64,000 nucleotides of DNA from UBA7672 sp963718145 (GCA_963718145.1 CAVQYJ010000012.1:186001-250000); one strand, 5' to 3'; counted from the stretch's first letter, positions 10,577-19,473 are shown. Program-made: numbers and translations. Notes: generated by a model from the sequence alone, not told the origin.

Positions 10577-11437
10577 CTACCAGGCCAACTCAGGCATTGC
10601 ATACTTGGCGGTCACGCCTTCGGCCGCCATTATGCTTGCCGCGGACGCTAGGAAAGCATCGCCCTTACCCATCGCGTGGCCGTGAATGCCGCCGCCGATG
10701 AACAGCGAATCCATCCCTTGCCGCATGGCGCCCAGGACATCCGTCGCTGGCCCATCGCCGATGGCCAGCATTCGCCCAGGCGGCACGTGGCTTTCAGCAA
10801 TCGCCGCCACGCGCTCGATCGCCAGGCGATAGATCGGGTCGTCCGGCTTGCCGGGTCTCACCACTTTGCCGCCCTCGGATTCATAGATCGCCGCCAGCGC
10901 TCCCGCCGACCAAATCAGCCTGTCGCCCTGCCGGAACTGCACATCGGGATTGGCGCAGATCATCGGCAATCCACGCGCCGCCAGCCGCCTCAGTTCTTCG
11001 CGGTAAGGCTCCGGCGTGCCGTTTGGATATTCCCGCAGACTGGTGCAACTGATCACCTTAGCAACCGCTGGATCGTCACTGAACTCTAGCGGCAACCCTT
11101 CGTAGAGGCCTCTGTCCTCTTTGTATTCGATGCGGTAAACCGGACCGGGCGCCACGCGCTTCAGCTCTTCGCGCGTAGCATCACCCGAAGAGATCACATC
11201 GTCAAAACAGTCATCGGGAACGCCAAGGCCCGGAAACAGCCGCGTAACTCGTGCCTTCGGAACCGGCGCATTGGTGATCAGCACCACAGGTCCCCTGGAC
11301 CGGCGAAACTCACGCAACGCCACGCATGCATTGCCAAACGCTTCGCGGCCATTGTGGATCACGCCCCACACGTCGCAGAGTACCGCGTCGTAATCCGACG
11401 CAACCTTCGATAAGCCTGAAAGCAGTTGAAGGGCCAC
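10577..11437 (-). CDS. HAD-superfamily class IIA hydrolase (TIGR01459 type)
   Basis: A 286-residue cytosolic HAD phosphatase-like enzyme. Motif I is CDVWGVIHNG (the nucleophile Asp about residue 21), motif II is VLITNAP, and the C-terminal motif IV region is MLAIGDGPATDVLGAMRQG. The C2 cap follows motif II as in NagD-like proteins. This family is common in alphaproteobacteria and has no defined substrate. The start is GTG at 11437, only 3 nt after the tipF stop, so translation is probably coupled to tipF. Confidence 0.85.
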   Translation of the reverse strand: MALQLLSGLSKVASDYDAVLCDVWGVIHNGREAFGNACVALREFRRSRGPVVLITNAPVPKARVTRLFPGLGVPDDCFDDVISSGDATREELKRVAPGPVYRIEYKEDRGLYEGLPLEFSDDPAVAKVISCTSLREYPNGTPEPYREELRRLAARGLPMICANPDVQFRQGDRLIWSAGALAAIYESEGGKVVRPGKPDDPIYRLAIERVAAIAESHVPPGRMLAIGDGPATDVLGAMRQGMDSLFIGGGIHGHAMGKGDAFLASAASIMAAEGVTAKYAMPELAW

Positions 11438-11440
11438 GCC

Positions 11441-12682
11441 CTACATCGCCTGCGCGGAAACGCGGCGTACAAAATCCGGCGGTGGCGCGGTTTCTTCTAG
11501 CAAAGAACCTTTGATCGGACGCGGCGCGCCGAACACGTGGCCCTGACCATAGGGAATCTCGAACTCGAGGATCTCAATCACCGACTTCTCGCTCTCGACC
11601 TTTTCCGCGATCAGGTCGATGCCGTAGCGCACAAAGACGGCAGGGACATCTTCCGGCGCGATATCGCGAGTCAGGTTTGACGTCGGGCGCTCGCCGCCTG
11701 GCGTCAGCTCTTCCAGCAAGCGCTCTCCTTGCACCTTCACAAACTTCACACCTGACGCCTGCAGCTCCGCCAGATCGAAGTTGAGCCCGTCACCCTTGTC
11801 CAGCGAGAAGCGGAAGCCGAGTTCCTTCAGCCGACCCATGTTCCGCGCTGCAGTTTCAGAACGCTGCCTGAATGCTCGCACGCCGATCTCGAAGATCAGG
11901 GCGCTGGCGAGATCGCGGTTCTCGCGGATGAACTCGAGGAAGGAAGGAAAAAACTGCTCGTCCTCCAGAGACGCCATCGAGATGTTGCAGAACACGCCTA
12001 CACGCCGGTCACGCTCCGACAGGCGCCGCACGATCTGTACGCAGCGGAACAGCAGCATGTTGTCGATGACGCCCAGTAGATTTGCGCGCTCTGCTGCGCC
12101 CAGGAACTCGTTCGGCATGATCACCTTGCCATCGGCCCGGCGTAGGCGCGTGAAGCCTTCATAGAAGCAAACCCGGCGCTGCGGCAGGTTCACGATTGGC
12201 TGGAGGTGAAGGTCAACGCGGTTCTCGCGGAGCGCGTCCTTCACTGCGTCCAGGGCCGACGCGCCGTCCATCGTCGGGTCGGTTGTCGCTGCACGCACCA
12301 CCTGCAGACGCGATTCAAACTTCTTGCCCAACTTCGAGATCATGTCCTCAAGGCCGCGCATCTCGTTGACGATGGTCTCGCGCCGCGCCGCGACCTCTTT
12401 CTCGAAGGAAGATTTCAGCTCGCTGGTGTGCTGCTCGTTCTGGGCCAGGCGCGCCGTGAGCTTGCGAATCTCTTGGCGCAGCTCGAAGAACTGCTTCTCC
12501 GCGTCCCCGCCATTTAGCCGCGAAACGGCCATGTGGATCTGCACGGACGCCAACGCCGCCGAAGCGCCGATCAGCCCCGCCATGATGGGGTCGAAGCCGT
12601 AAAACCGGTACAGCGTGACGGCGCCGAATACCGACGCAGTAACGTAGACCAGCGCCAGCATGATGTGCGCAACAACCGGCAT
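11441..12682 (-). CDS. tipF: TipF-like flagellar assembly regulator (degenerate EAL, c-di-GMP receptor)
   Basis: In Caulobacter, TipF is a polar c-di-GMP-binding protein needed for flagellum assembly at the new pole. This 413-residue protein matches its layout: two N-terminal transmembrane helices (about 3-22 and 31-52), a coiled coil (about 60-125), and a C-terminal EAL domain. The EAL motif itself reads E-G-F (residues 175-177, in CFYEGFTRLRR), so phosphodiesterase activity is unlikely and a receptor role fits. I chose the ATG at 12682, since the longer reading upstream adds a sequence without family features. The HAD gene follows after 3 nt. No flagellar structural genes are in the window. 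Confidence 0.85.
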   Translation of the reverse strand: MPVVAHIMLALVYVTASVFGAVTLYRFYGFDPIMAGLIGASAALASVQIHMAVSRLNGGDAEKQFFELRQEIRKLTARLAQNEQHTSELKSSFEKEVAARRETIVNEMRGLEDMISKLGKKFESRLQVVRAATTDPTMDGASALDAVKDALRENRVDLHLQPIVNLPQRRVCFYEGFTRLRRADGKVIMPNEFLGAAERANLLGVIDNMLLFRCVQIVRRLSERDRRVGVFCNISMASLEDEQFFPSFLEFIRENRDLASALIFEIGVRAFRQRSETAARNMGRLKELGFRFSLDKGDGLNFDLAELQASGVKFVKVQGERLLEELTPGGERPTSNLTRDIAPEDVPAVFVRYGIDLIAEKVESEKSVIEILEFEIPYGQGHVFGAPRPIKGSLLEETAPPPDFVRRVSAQAM

Positions 12683-12950
12683 GATGACCCTGAGCAGCCC
12701 CTCGGGTGTGGACTCAAAATTCGTCCCAGCGCTCCGGTTGTGTTGGTATCCGGCGTTAATGACAAGACACGAACACGCCGCAGTGCAGCGACGGGCCATG
12801 CTGACCCTGAATCCGGGAGCTTTCGAGTGGTTTGGCGCTGGTATTGCGGATTTCTTGTTTCGGCTGGCGCACGTTTGATGTGGACTTTAGGTCACGCCTG
12901 CCGCGGGACGCGCAGTTGCGCCGTCAAAGCTTATGGACAGTGGAGAGGAA

Positions 12951-13077
12951 GATGCCTCTAACTCGCCACAATTCGAACGTGCCGGCTTGGGGGAGAGCTG
13001 ATCAGCTCACGGGCCGGCAACGGGGGCGACCGGGGAGCGCGGGGTTCTGGCGAGGGCTAGAACCCCGCCTGCTTTTT
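12951..13077 (+). ncRNA. Candidate small RNA ending in an intrinsic terminator
   Basis: The 430 bp between tipF and the next gene carry no convincing coding region, but the plus strand is highly structured. GCCGGC at 12981-12986 can pair with GCCGGC at 13013-13018, enclosing the 14-nt palindrome GAGCTGATCAGCTC (12995-13008). This is followed directly by a perfect 10-bp terminator stem and T5. No plus-strand gene precedes it, so the terminator must end a short unannotated transcript. The 5' end is a guess; I see no clear promoter. A 55-codon ORF with a GGAG site starts at 12952 but would run across the terminator, which argues against it. The 12683-12950 part shows nothing recognisable. Confidence 0.4.
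13039..13077 (+). terminator. Rho-independent terminator, plus strand
   Basis: GCGGGGTTCT (13039-13048) pairs perfectly with AGAACCCCGC (13059-13068) across a 10-nt loop, followed by CTGCTTTTT. No T-run exists on the other side, so it works on the plus strand only. Confidence 0.75.
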
Positions 13078-13112
13078 GAGGCCGGACTCCTTGGATCAAA
13101 ACGGCTTTTTCT

Positions 13113-14117
13113 CTAGTTTGCTTGGCGGATTGTTGGCTCTTCGCCGGTCAGATCGAGCATTGCTCCTGGCCCCGCAATCGCCATCACCGCCCCCTTTGGA
13201 ATTGTGGCAGACGCGCTCCAGACCCCAAGGGAATCGGCGCTCTCCGGTTCCGGCGCGAGCGGCAAGACCATGACCGCGGAAAGGCGGGCGTCTGTGCCGG
13301 CTTTGAACGCCTCTTCCATGCTCATACAGCCCGTCACGGGGGGTTGGGGGAGTCCGGCTTCCATCGCCGCGTTCCGCTCGATCTCCTGCAGCTTCACCGA
13401 CCCCGCGCCGATCACCGCCGCAGCTTGCCGCGCGCCGCGCGCCGCAGCGACCACATCCTCCGCCTGCGCAGAGCACCCCGCCAGAATCAACGACCGCCCC
13501 GGAACATCGACCCTGTAGACGCGCGCCTTCGCGTCGCCGCTCGTCTCGAACGCGACGATCGTCACCACCCCCGAGTCATAGACCACCTCGCCCGACAGCC
13601 CCTGATCCTCTCCCTCCACGCCGACCGCCAACCGCACCCGCGCATTGCCGCTCCCCGACAGCATCAGGTTCGCCCCATCCACCACCGTCAGCGACCCCTC
13701 CGGCCCGTAGACCGTCAGCGGATCCGTCCGCCCCGCCGCCAGCACCGCCTCGCCCAGCGCCGCCAGCCCCCGCGTCGACGCAAACCTCAGATCCATCAAC
13801 AGCACGCCATCCAGATCGCGCCGCAGCAGGCCACGCGACGCCAACCCTTCCGCAGCGCCCTCGCCTGCGCCCACCACGAACGCCAACCCGCCCGCCTCCA
13901 CCAGCACGCACGCAGGCGCACACACCGTCGCGCGGAACGCATGCGCCGGTGCAGGCTTCGCGCGCGCCTCCATCCAGCGCGCCTTGGCAGCGCGCTCATA
14001 GCCGCCCAGTCCACCATCCAGAGGGACCACTGCAAGCATCACAACCGCCACTACAGCCAGCACCAGACCGCCCACCACAGCGACCACCAGGCCAGGCTTC
14101 ACGCTGAACCTTGCCAT
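13113..14117 (-). CDS. Membrane-anchored protein resembling a metallo-beta-lactamase without metal ligands
   Basis: A 334-residue protein with one N-terminal transmembrane helix (about 9-32) and a periplasmic domain. The domain order mimics arylsulfatase/RNase Z-like metallo-beta-lactamases: a short strand pair, FVVGAGEGAAEGLASRGL where the ligand-free GpGt strand sits, DLDGVLLMDLRFAS (101-114) where THxHxDH should be, then RTDPLTVYGPEG (130-141), a typical MBL block. Further on, SLILAGCSAQAEDVV occupies the place of the SGDT motif. None of the metal-binding His/Asp residues remain. I infer a catalytically dead MBL fold with a binding or structural role; the assignment rests on motif order only. 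It lies 5 nt after the fumarylacetoacetate-hydrolase-family gene on the same strand. Confidence 0.6.
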   Translation of the reverse strand: MARFSVKPGLVVAVVGGLVLAVVAVVMLAVVPLDGGLGGYERAAKARWMEARAKPAPAHAFRATVCAPACVLVEAGGLAFVVGAGEGAAEGLASRGLLRRDLDGVLLMDLRFASTRGLAALGEAVLAAGRTDPLTVYGPEGSLTVVDGANLMLSGSGNARVRLAVGVEGEDQGLSGEVVYDSGVVTIVAFETSGDAKARVYRVDVPGRSLILAGCSAQAEDVVAAARGARQAAAVIGAGSVKLQEIERNAAMEAGLPQPPVTGCMSMEEAFKAGTDARLSAVMVLPLAPEPESADSLGVWSASATIPKGAVMAIAGPGAMLDLTGEEPTIRQAN

Positions 14118-14122
14118 CCCGG

Positions 14123-14998
14123 CTATCCGATCCGCGTCTCTGCGACCTCCTGGGCGATCACGCTCTCGATCGCGCCCAGCCGGTCGATCTCCACCTTCAC
14201 ATGGTCGCCGACCGACAGGTATTTCGGCGGAGTGTACCCTGCGCCCACGCCCGCGGGCGTCCCGGTGAACAGGAGGTCGCCCGGCTCAAGGGCGAATGCC
14301 TTGGTGAGGTGCTCGATCTGCGCGGGCACGTCGAAGATCATGTCGCCCGCGGTCGAGTCCTGGCGCAGCTCGCCATTGACCCAGCATTTCAGCTTGAGGG
14401 ATTTGATGTCGCCTGCCTCGTCCGGCGTCGTGATCCAGGGGCCGACCGGCCCGTGCGTGTCGAAGCCCTTGCCCATGATCATGGTCTGGGTGGCGCGCTG
14501 CCAATCGCGTACCGAATAGTCACATCCGGTCATGTAGCCGCCGATAATCTCGTGTGCGCGTTCCTTCGGGACGTGGCGCCCCCGTTTCGCGATCAACACG
14601 ACCAGCTCTACCTCGTAATCGAGGGCCTTCGAGACGGATGGCATCAGCACTGGAGCAAAGGGGTCGTGAATGCACGAAGCCTGCTTGTTGAACCACATCT
14701 GAGTGCTGGGAGCTTCCCTGCCTGTTTCCTTTGCGTGGTCATGGTAGTTCAGCCCAATCCCGAGGATCTTTCCGGGACGAACCGGCACCGGCCTCCTCAG
14801 CACGACCTTGTCTCTGGCAAGCCGCGGCGCAGTCTTCGCGGCCATCTCCACCGCCTCCCGACCCGCCGGCCCAGCCGCCAGGATATCCACAGGATTGGGC
14901 GACAGATGCGGCGCGACCCTACGGATATCGGCGATTTCCTCGCCCAGAACGAGGCCAAGCCCCGCCCCGTCCGGCCCTTCGAAGCAGCACAGTTTCAT
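14123..14998 (-). CDS. Fumarylacetoacetate hydrolase-family protein
   Basis: A 291-residue FAH-superfamily enzyme; members include 2-keto-4-pentenoate hydratases, acylpyruvate hydrolases and oxaloacetate decarboxylases. The core starts with KILGIGLNYHDHAKE. Metal ligands are in YEVELVVLIAKRGR (the E-x-E pair) and GYMTGCDYSVRDWQ (Asp), and the catalytic-domain end is LLFTGTPAGVGAG. Start was set at the ATG at 14998 because MKLCCFEG fits the family N-terminus; an in-frame start 11 codons upstream exists. Substrate cannot be told from sequence. Confidence 0.88.
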   Translation of the reverse strand: MKLCCFEGPDGAGLGLVLGEEIADIRRVAPHLSPNPVDILAAGPAGREAVEMAAKTAPRLARDKVVLRRPVPVRPGKILGIGLNYHDHAKETGREAPSTQMWFNKQASCIHDPFAPVLMPSVSKALDYEVELVVLIAKRGRHVPKERAHEIIGGYMTGCDYSVRDWQRATQTMIMGKGFDTHGPVGPWITTPDEAGDIKSLKLKCWVNGELRQDSTAGDMIFDVPAQIEHLTKAFALEPGDLLFTGTPAGVGAGYTPPKYLSVGDHVKVEIDRLGAIESVIAQEVAETRIG

Positions 14999-15090
14999 AC
15001 GACACACCCCGTCAAATAGTTGTCGTGACATTGGACCCGGCCGGCGCGCCCGGCTAGGTACGATCAGTTCAGAGTTGGGATGCGTTCGTC

Positions 15091-16767
15091 ATGGCGATCA
15101 ATGCCGAAGTCTTGCGAATTCGCGACGTCTTCAGCGCGGCCAACGACATCCGCGTCCCGCCCTTCCAGCGTTCCTTCGCCTGGGGCGACGAGGAAACCGG
15201 GGTCCTGATCAAGGACCTGCTAGACGCGTTTCGCACATCGGTCATCTACTTCCTCGGCGCGATGGTGGTAATGCGCCCGAAGGGGCGCGGGCCATCCGAC
15301 GTTGTCGACGGCCAGCAGCGTCTCACCTGTCTTACCGTCATCCTTGCCGTGCTACGCGACCTGTCGCCATCGACGGACGAGCAAGCCCTGCTCCACACGA
15401 TGATCGGCCACGAGACGATGGGCATGATGTTCGGCGGCGGCCTTCGCTGGCGCCTGACGCTCAACACACTCGACACGCCGTTCTTCCGCCAGCACGTGCA
15501 GGGCCGGGGCGCCACCAGGGACCAGGACAAGATCCGCTGGGCCGCGCGCGATAGCCGCTCCGAAAGCCAGGCGCGCCTCGCCGCCGCCATCACGCTCGTC
15601 TATGACGAACTCTCCGACATGTCGGACGAAGAGCGCTATCGCTTCGCTCAATGGCTGCTCGACGAAGTTTCGATCGTGCGCGTGCGCGTCTCAGAATACT
15701 CTGTCGCCTACAAGGTCTTCCAGTCGCTCAACCACCGTGGCAAGCCGCTCTCCGACCACGATATCCTGAAGTCCGCCCTGTTCGAGCGTGCCGGGTTCAC
15801 GCCTGACGAAGCGATCGAGCAGTCAGTGCGGTGGAACACCTACACCAACCGCCTGTCCGACAAGGGCTTCGGCGACATGCTGAAGCAGGTCCGCTCGATC
15901 TATGATCGCAACCAGGTCGGCGAACTCGTCGACGGCCTGCTGCAGTCGATCATGCAGCGCATGCCGATCAGCGTCTTCCTCAACGAAAAACTGCCGCGCT
16001 TCGTCGACGCCTACGACGCCGTGGTCAACGGCAATACCAAACACATCAAGCTCGGGCCCGAAGCGCTCAAGCGCATCTGCTATCTCCGCTCGATCCATCA
16101 CGAGAGCTGGCGCGCGCCGGCGATCCTCTTCCTCGTCGATAATCCGCATGACCCCAAGGACCCGGAAACCGCCGACCGCTTCTTCTGGGCGCTGGACCGC
16201 CTCGCCTACACTATGCAGTACTCGATCAAGGACCGCGAGTTCCGCCAGCGCCGCTATCGCCGGGTGCTCGACGCGATGGAACGCCCGGGTGGCGAGATCT
16301 TCGATCCCGAAAGTCCGCTCGATCTCAGCGCCAAGGAAAAGGCCGAGTTCGCAGAGCGCCTCCACGGACGCTTCCCCAACTTCAAACAGCGCCGCGCCCT
16401 GTTGATGCGCATCAGCGCAGCGACGCCGGGCGGCGCCGCTCTTACTCCCGAAACAGACTGCACGGTCGAACACGTCCTTCCACGCACGCCCTCGAAAGGC
16501 TCGGAGTGGTATGAGGAATGGTCGCGCGCCAAGGACCGCGACGAACTCACTGAGTGCATTGGCAACTTCACGCTGCTGACTCACGCCGAAAACCAGGAAG
16601 CCGACCGCAAGGGCTTCCTGGAGAAGCTGGCGATCTACTTCCGCACCGGCCGGCCCTCATTCGCCCTCTCCGCCGACCTCAGGGGCCGCACCAGCTGGAC
16701 GCCCGACGACGTGCGCACACGGCGCGATGACCTGATTGCGCATCTGGTGAAGGACTGGAGCCTGTAA
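15091..16767 (+). CDS. DUF262/DUF1524 protein (solitary GmrSD-like nuclease)
   Basis: A 558-residue fusion of a ParB-like DUF262 domain and a His-Me-finger DUF1524 domain, the arrangement of the type IV restriction enzyme GmrSD and related anti-phage proteins. The DUF262 signatures are PPFQRSFAW (23-31) and DGQQRLT (73-79), the nucleotide-hydrolysis motif. The nuclease motif is TVEHVLPRTP (from residue 458), followed by IGNFTLLTHAENQEA (from about 490), which supplies the Asn of the His-Me finger. GmrSD cleaves modified phage DNA in an NTP-dependent way; whether this copy does so is inference. It has no methylase or other defence gene beside it: neighbours are metabolic genes, the previous one divergent. 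Confidence 0.85.
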   Translation: MAINAEVLRIRDVFSAANDIRVPPFQRSFAWGDEETGVLIKDLLDAFRTSVIYFLGAMVVMRPKGRGPSDVVDGQQRLTCLTVILAVLRDLSPSTDEQALLHTMIGHETMGMMFGGGLRWRLTLNTLDTPFFRQHVQGRGATRDQDKIRWAARDSRSESQARLAAAITLVYDELSDMSDEERYRFAQWLLDEVSIVRVRVSEYSVAYKVFQSLNHRGKPLSDHDILKSALFERAGFTPDEAIEQSVRWNTYTNRLSDKGFGDMLKQVRSIYDRNQVGELVDGLLQSIMQRMPISVFLNEKLPRFVDAYDAVVNGNTKHIKLGPEALKRICYLRSIHHESWRAPAILFLVDNPHDPKDPETADRFFWALDRLAYTMQYSIKDREFRQRRYRRVLDAMERPGGEIFDPESPLDLSAKEKAEFAERLHGRFPNFKQRRALLMRISAATPGGAALTPETDCTVEHVLPRTPSKGSEWYEEWSRAKDRDELTECIGNFTLLTHAENQEADRKGFLEKLAIYFRTGRPSFALSADLRGRTSWTPDDVRTRRDDLIAHLVKDWSL

Positions 16768-16888
16768 GGCCCTGCGTAATCGCCCTTACCCCTACTCTCG
16801 CGCCCGTGCGTTGACGCGCCGCCCGGCGCAGCATCATCTTACCTCGCAACAACCAACGGCCCCATGGCCGACTTTCGGGGAGAATTTC

Positions 16889-18193
16889 ATGACCAGACTT
16901 GCCATCAAGGTGCTTGCCGCGACCGCGCTCGGTGCGACGCTGGTCACGGCCGGCTGTTCGATGATGGGCGGCGGCGACTATGCCGTGTCGGCCTATTCGG
17001 CTCCCGCCAACACGCTCGGCATGCCGACCGCTGCTCCGGAGTCGCAGGGCTTCTCCACTGCCGGGCTCGATGCCGTGAAGAAGACGTTCCGCGACCTCGT
17101 CGACCAGCAGAAGCTGGCCGGCGTCACCACGCTGATCGCGCGCCACGGCAAGATCGTTTATTTCGATACCTACGGCAAAGCCAACGCCGCCACGGGCGAT
17201 GAACTCCGCCCCGACAGCATCTTCCGCATCGCCTCGATGACCAAGCCGACCATCGGCGTCGCGATGATGCAGCTCTGGGAACAGGGCAAATGGAAGCTGG
17301 AAGATCCTGTCGAGAAGTTCATCCCCGAATTCGCCAACCTCCAGGTGAAGACGGCAAACGGCGGGACGGAGCCGCTCAAGACCAAGCCGACCATGGCCCA
17401 GCTGATGAGCCACTCGGCCGGCTTCGATGTCAGCGCGGGCTACCAGAGCGCGGGCCTGCAGGCGACCAACCTGCAGGGAATGATCGACAAACTGAAGACG
17501 ATGCCGCTTGCCTACCAGCCAGGCACGGACTGGCGCTACGGCCCCAGCGTCGACATTCAAGGTTATGTCGTCCAGAAACTCTCGGGCGAGCCGCTTGACC
17601 AGTACATGGCCAAGCATCTGTTCGAGCCCCTTGGCATGGTCGACACCGGATTCTGGATGCCGGAGTCCAAGGCCGGGCGCGTCGTCGCAGTCCACACTTA
17701 TGACGCCGCCGGCAAGATCATGGCGCAACCGACGCAGAATGTGCGCACCGCGCTTCCTGCCTTCGTCTCAGGCTCAGGCGGGCTGATGTCGACCACTAAG
17801 GATTACTGGCGCTTCGCCCAGGCGATCGGCAATGGCGGCGAACTCAACGGCAAGCGCGTCATCAAAGCCGACACCGTCAAGCTGATGCGCACCAACGTGC
17901 TGCAACCGGGCGTGAAGGTCGATCTCTACGGACCGAGCCAGGAAGGCATCGGCTTCGGGATGGACTTTGCGATCGTGATGGACCCCAACGCCGCCAACAC
18001 CAAGCAGGGCAAGAACAGCTTCTATTGGGGCGGCGCCTTCGGCACCTGGTTCTGGATCGATCCAACCAACGATGTTGTCTTCGTCGGCATGATCCAGAAC
18101 CTCAACGGCTCGACGCCCACGGGTGGCACGCCGCCGACGCGGGCGATGTCCTACAAGGTCGTCTATGACGCGCTGACCAATCCGGCGAAATAA
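16889..18193 (+). CDS. Beta-lactamase-family serine hydrolase lipoprotein
   Basis: A 434-residue class C beta-lactamase/esterase-fold hydrolase. Starting at the ATG at 16889 (GGGGAG upstream) gives a lipoprotein signal with lipobox VTAGC, so the enzyme is probably tethered in the periplasm. The nucleophile motif S-x-x-K is in RIASMTKPTIG; YGPSVD is at the Tyr motif position; WGGAFGTWFW holds the third motif region. Such proteins are usually esterases, D-aminopeptidases or transesterases and seldom true beta-lactamases. The downstream small membrane protein gene is on the same strand 120 bp further. Confidence 0.87.
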   Translation: MTRLAIKVLAATALGATLVTAGCSMMGGGDYAVSAYSAPANTLGMPTAAPESQGFSTAGLDAVKKTFRDLVDQQKLAGVTTLIARHGKIVYFDTYGKANAATGDELRPDSIFRIASMTKPTIGVAMMQLWEQGKWKLEDPVEKFIPEFANLQVKTANGGTEPLKTKPTMAQLMSHSAGFDVSAGYQSAGLQATNLQGMIDKLKTMPLAYQPGTDWRYGPSVDIQGYVVQKLSGEPLDQYMAKHLFEPLGMVDTGFWMPESKAGRVVAVHTYDAAGKIMAQPTQNVRTALPAFVSGSGGLMSTTKDYWRFAQAIGNGGELNGKRVIKADTVKLMRTNVLQPGVKVDLYGPSQEGIGFGMDFAIVMDPNAANTKQGKNSFYWGGAFGTWFWIDPTNDVVFVGMIQNLNGSTPTGGTPPTRAMSYKVVYDALTNPAK

Positions 18194-18313
18194 TGAAGGC
18201 AGGGCTCGCAGGTCCTCTTGCGCGCCCCGCCAGCCGAACTTGTGCCTGTCGCCACGGCGACTGCAACGCGTGTTTGCCGTCCACGGCGGAACGCCCAGCT
18301 TGGACCCGCCAAC

Positions 18314-18646
18314 ATGATCAACCCTTCCGAACACAAGCCACCCGGCATGACCTCGCCTCCAACGGCTGATCCCGAACACGACAGCCGCATGGCGTGGCTC
18401 ACCAAGGTGCGCGCCATGCATCGGAACAAGCGGATGCTCGGTTTCGCCGGCATCATCCTCGGGGCATGCCTGGTTGTGTGGGCGCGTCTCAGTCCGACCG
18501 AAGCCCCGTCCTGGGCGTTGATGGCGGGCTTCGGCGTACTGGCTGTGAGCTGGCTTGTCTTTGTCTACGTGATCTTCGACCGCTCACGGTGGGTGAAGAA
18601 AAACCCGTACAAGGCGGCGCCTTTGAATCCCGGCGCCGATCGATAG
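18314..18646 (+). CDS. Small two-helix membrane protein, unknown function
   Basis: About 110 residues from the ATG at 18314. The N-terminal third is polar; two hydrophobic segments follow (GFAGIILGACLVVWA and WALMAGFGVLAVSWLVFVYV), and the tail is basic (RSRWVKKNPYK). I do not recognise the family. Two transmembrane helices with a short linker suggest an inner-membrane protein with both ends in the cytoplasm. It follows the serine hydrolase on the same strand and converges on an SDR gene. Confidence 0.6.
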   Translation: MINPSEHKPPGMTSPPTADPEHDSRMAWLTKVRAMHRNKRMLGFAGIILGACLVVWARLSPTEAPSWALMAGFGVLAVSWLVFVYVIFDRSRWVKKNPYKAAPLNPGADR

Positions 18647-18656
18647 CGCCTCCAGA

Positions 18657-18693
18657 ACAAAAGACGGCCGCCCCGTATCGAGGCGGCCGCCTT
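18657..18693 (-). terminator. Intrinsic terminator of the SDR gene (minus strand)
   Basis: An 8-bp GC stem (18665-18672 with 18682-18689, 9-nt loop) is followed on the minus strand by TCTTTTGTT. It lies 45 bp after the stop of the SDR gene ending at 18736 and separates the two convergent genes. Confidence 0.65.
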
Positions 18694-18735
18694 CGAAACC
18701 GATTGCATGGCCGTCAGAGCATCCGGCGTGTCGTC

Positions 18736-19473
18736 TCAGCACCTCAACGTCAGCCCGCCGTCTGCCGCCATGCCGTGGCCGGTCACAAACGCCGCGTCGT
18801 CGCTGGCGAGGAACAGCGCCACCCGGGCCATGTCCTCCGGTTCGCCGAGCCGCCGCAGCGGCGATTTCTTCGCCCAGATCTCCGCTATGTCAGGCCGTTC
18901 GTCCCACAGCGGCATGGTCATCCCGGTCCTGATGGCGCCCGGCATGATGTAGTTCGCCGTGATCGCGTACCGGCCCAGTTCCAGCGCCAGCGTCCGGGTG
19001 AGGCCCGCTACGCCTGCCTTCGACGCGCAATAGGCGGCGAGGCCTATGTCGGTCGCCTCCGCCATCACCGACGCAGTGTTGATGATCCGCCCCGCCTTCG
19101 ACTGCTTCAGCTGCGCCAGCGCCGCACGCACGATCCGCATCGGCGCGCGCACGTTCACCGCATGCACCTTGTCCCATGCCTCGTCCGTCATCTCCTCGAT
19201 CTTCCAACGGCCGCTCACGCCCGCATTGTTGAACAGCACGTCGAGCCCCCCGAGCCGTTTCTCCGCCTCCGCAACGATCCGCTCCGGCGCGTCCTGCCCG
19301 GTGATGTCGATCTCCAGGGCGGCGCCGGCGTTGGGCGCCTCAAGGCTCTTGCCCGGCAGGTCCACGGCCAGCACGGCCGCACCTTCCGAAGCAAAGAGCG
19401 CTGCCGACGCCTTCCCGATGCCCGACGCCGCGCCGGTGACAATCGCCCGCCTGCCTGCAAGCCTGCCCGCCAT
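18736..19473 (-). CDS. Short-chain dehydrogenase/reductase
   Basis: A classical SDR oxidoreductase of 245 residues. It shows the Rossmann motif TGAASGIG (14-21), the adenine-side Asp of DITG, NNAG (about 83-86), the catalytic Ser in NTASVM and the YCASK active site. An acidic residue after strand 2 (AVDLPG) hints at preference for NAD over NADP. The C-terminal MAADGGLTL block is typical. Substrate unknown; it is followed by a terminator and lies downstream of a GST gene on the same strand. Confidence 0.9.
   Translation of the reverse strand: MAGRLAGRRAIVTGAASGIGKASAALFASEGAAVLAVDLPGKSLEAPNAGAALEIDITGQDAPERIVAEAEKRLGGLDVLFNNAGVSGRWKIEEMTDEAWDKVHAVNVRAPMRIVRAALAQLKQSKAGRIINTASVMAEATDIGLAAYCASKAGVAGLTRTLALELGRYAITANYIMPGAIRTGMTMPLWDERPDIAEIWAKKSPLRRLGEPEDMARVALFLASDDAAFVTGHGMAADGGLTLRC

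Noticed and set aside
13039..13068. Resemblance of GGGGTTCT...AGAACCCC to a tRNA or tmRNA T-arm
   Set aside because: The TTCGANNC loop is missing and no acceptor or anticodon stem can be drawn.
12952..13116. 55-codon ORF with a GGAG ribosome site
   Set aside because: It runs through a perfect intrinsic terminator; a transcript would end before its stop codon.
13122..14519. 465-residue plus-strand ORF rich in His and Arg
   Set aside because: Antisense to the membrane protein and FAH-family genes; composition typical of a high-GC shadow frame.
16889..18193. Antibiotic-resistance beta-lactamase
   Set aside because: SxxK is present but the overall pattern is that of a general class C-fold esterase/peptidase; no evidence for resistance.
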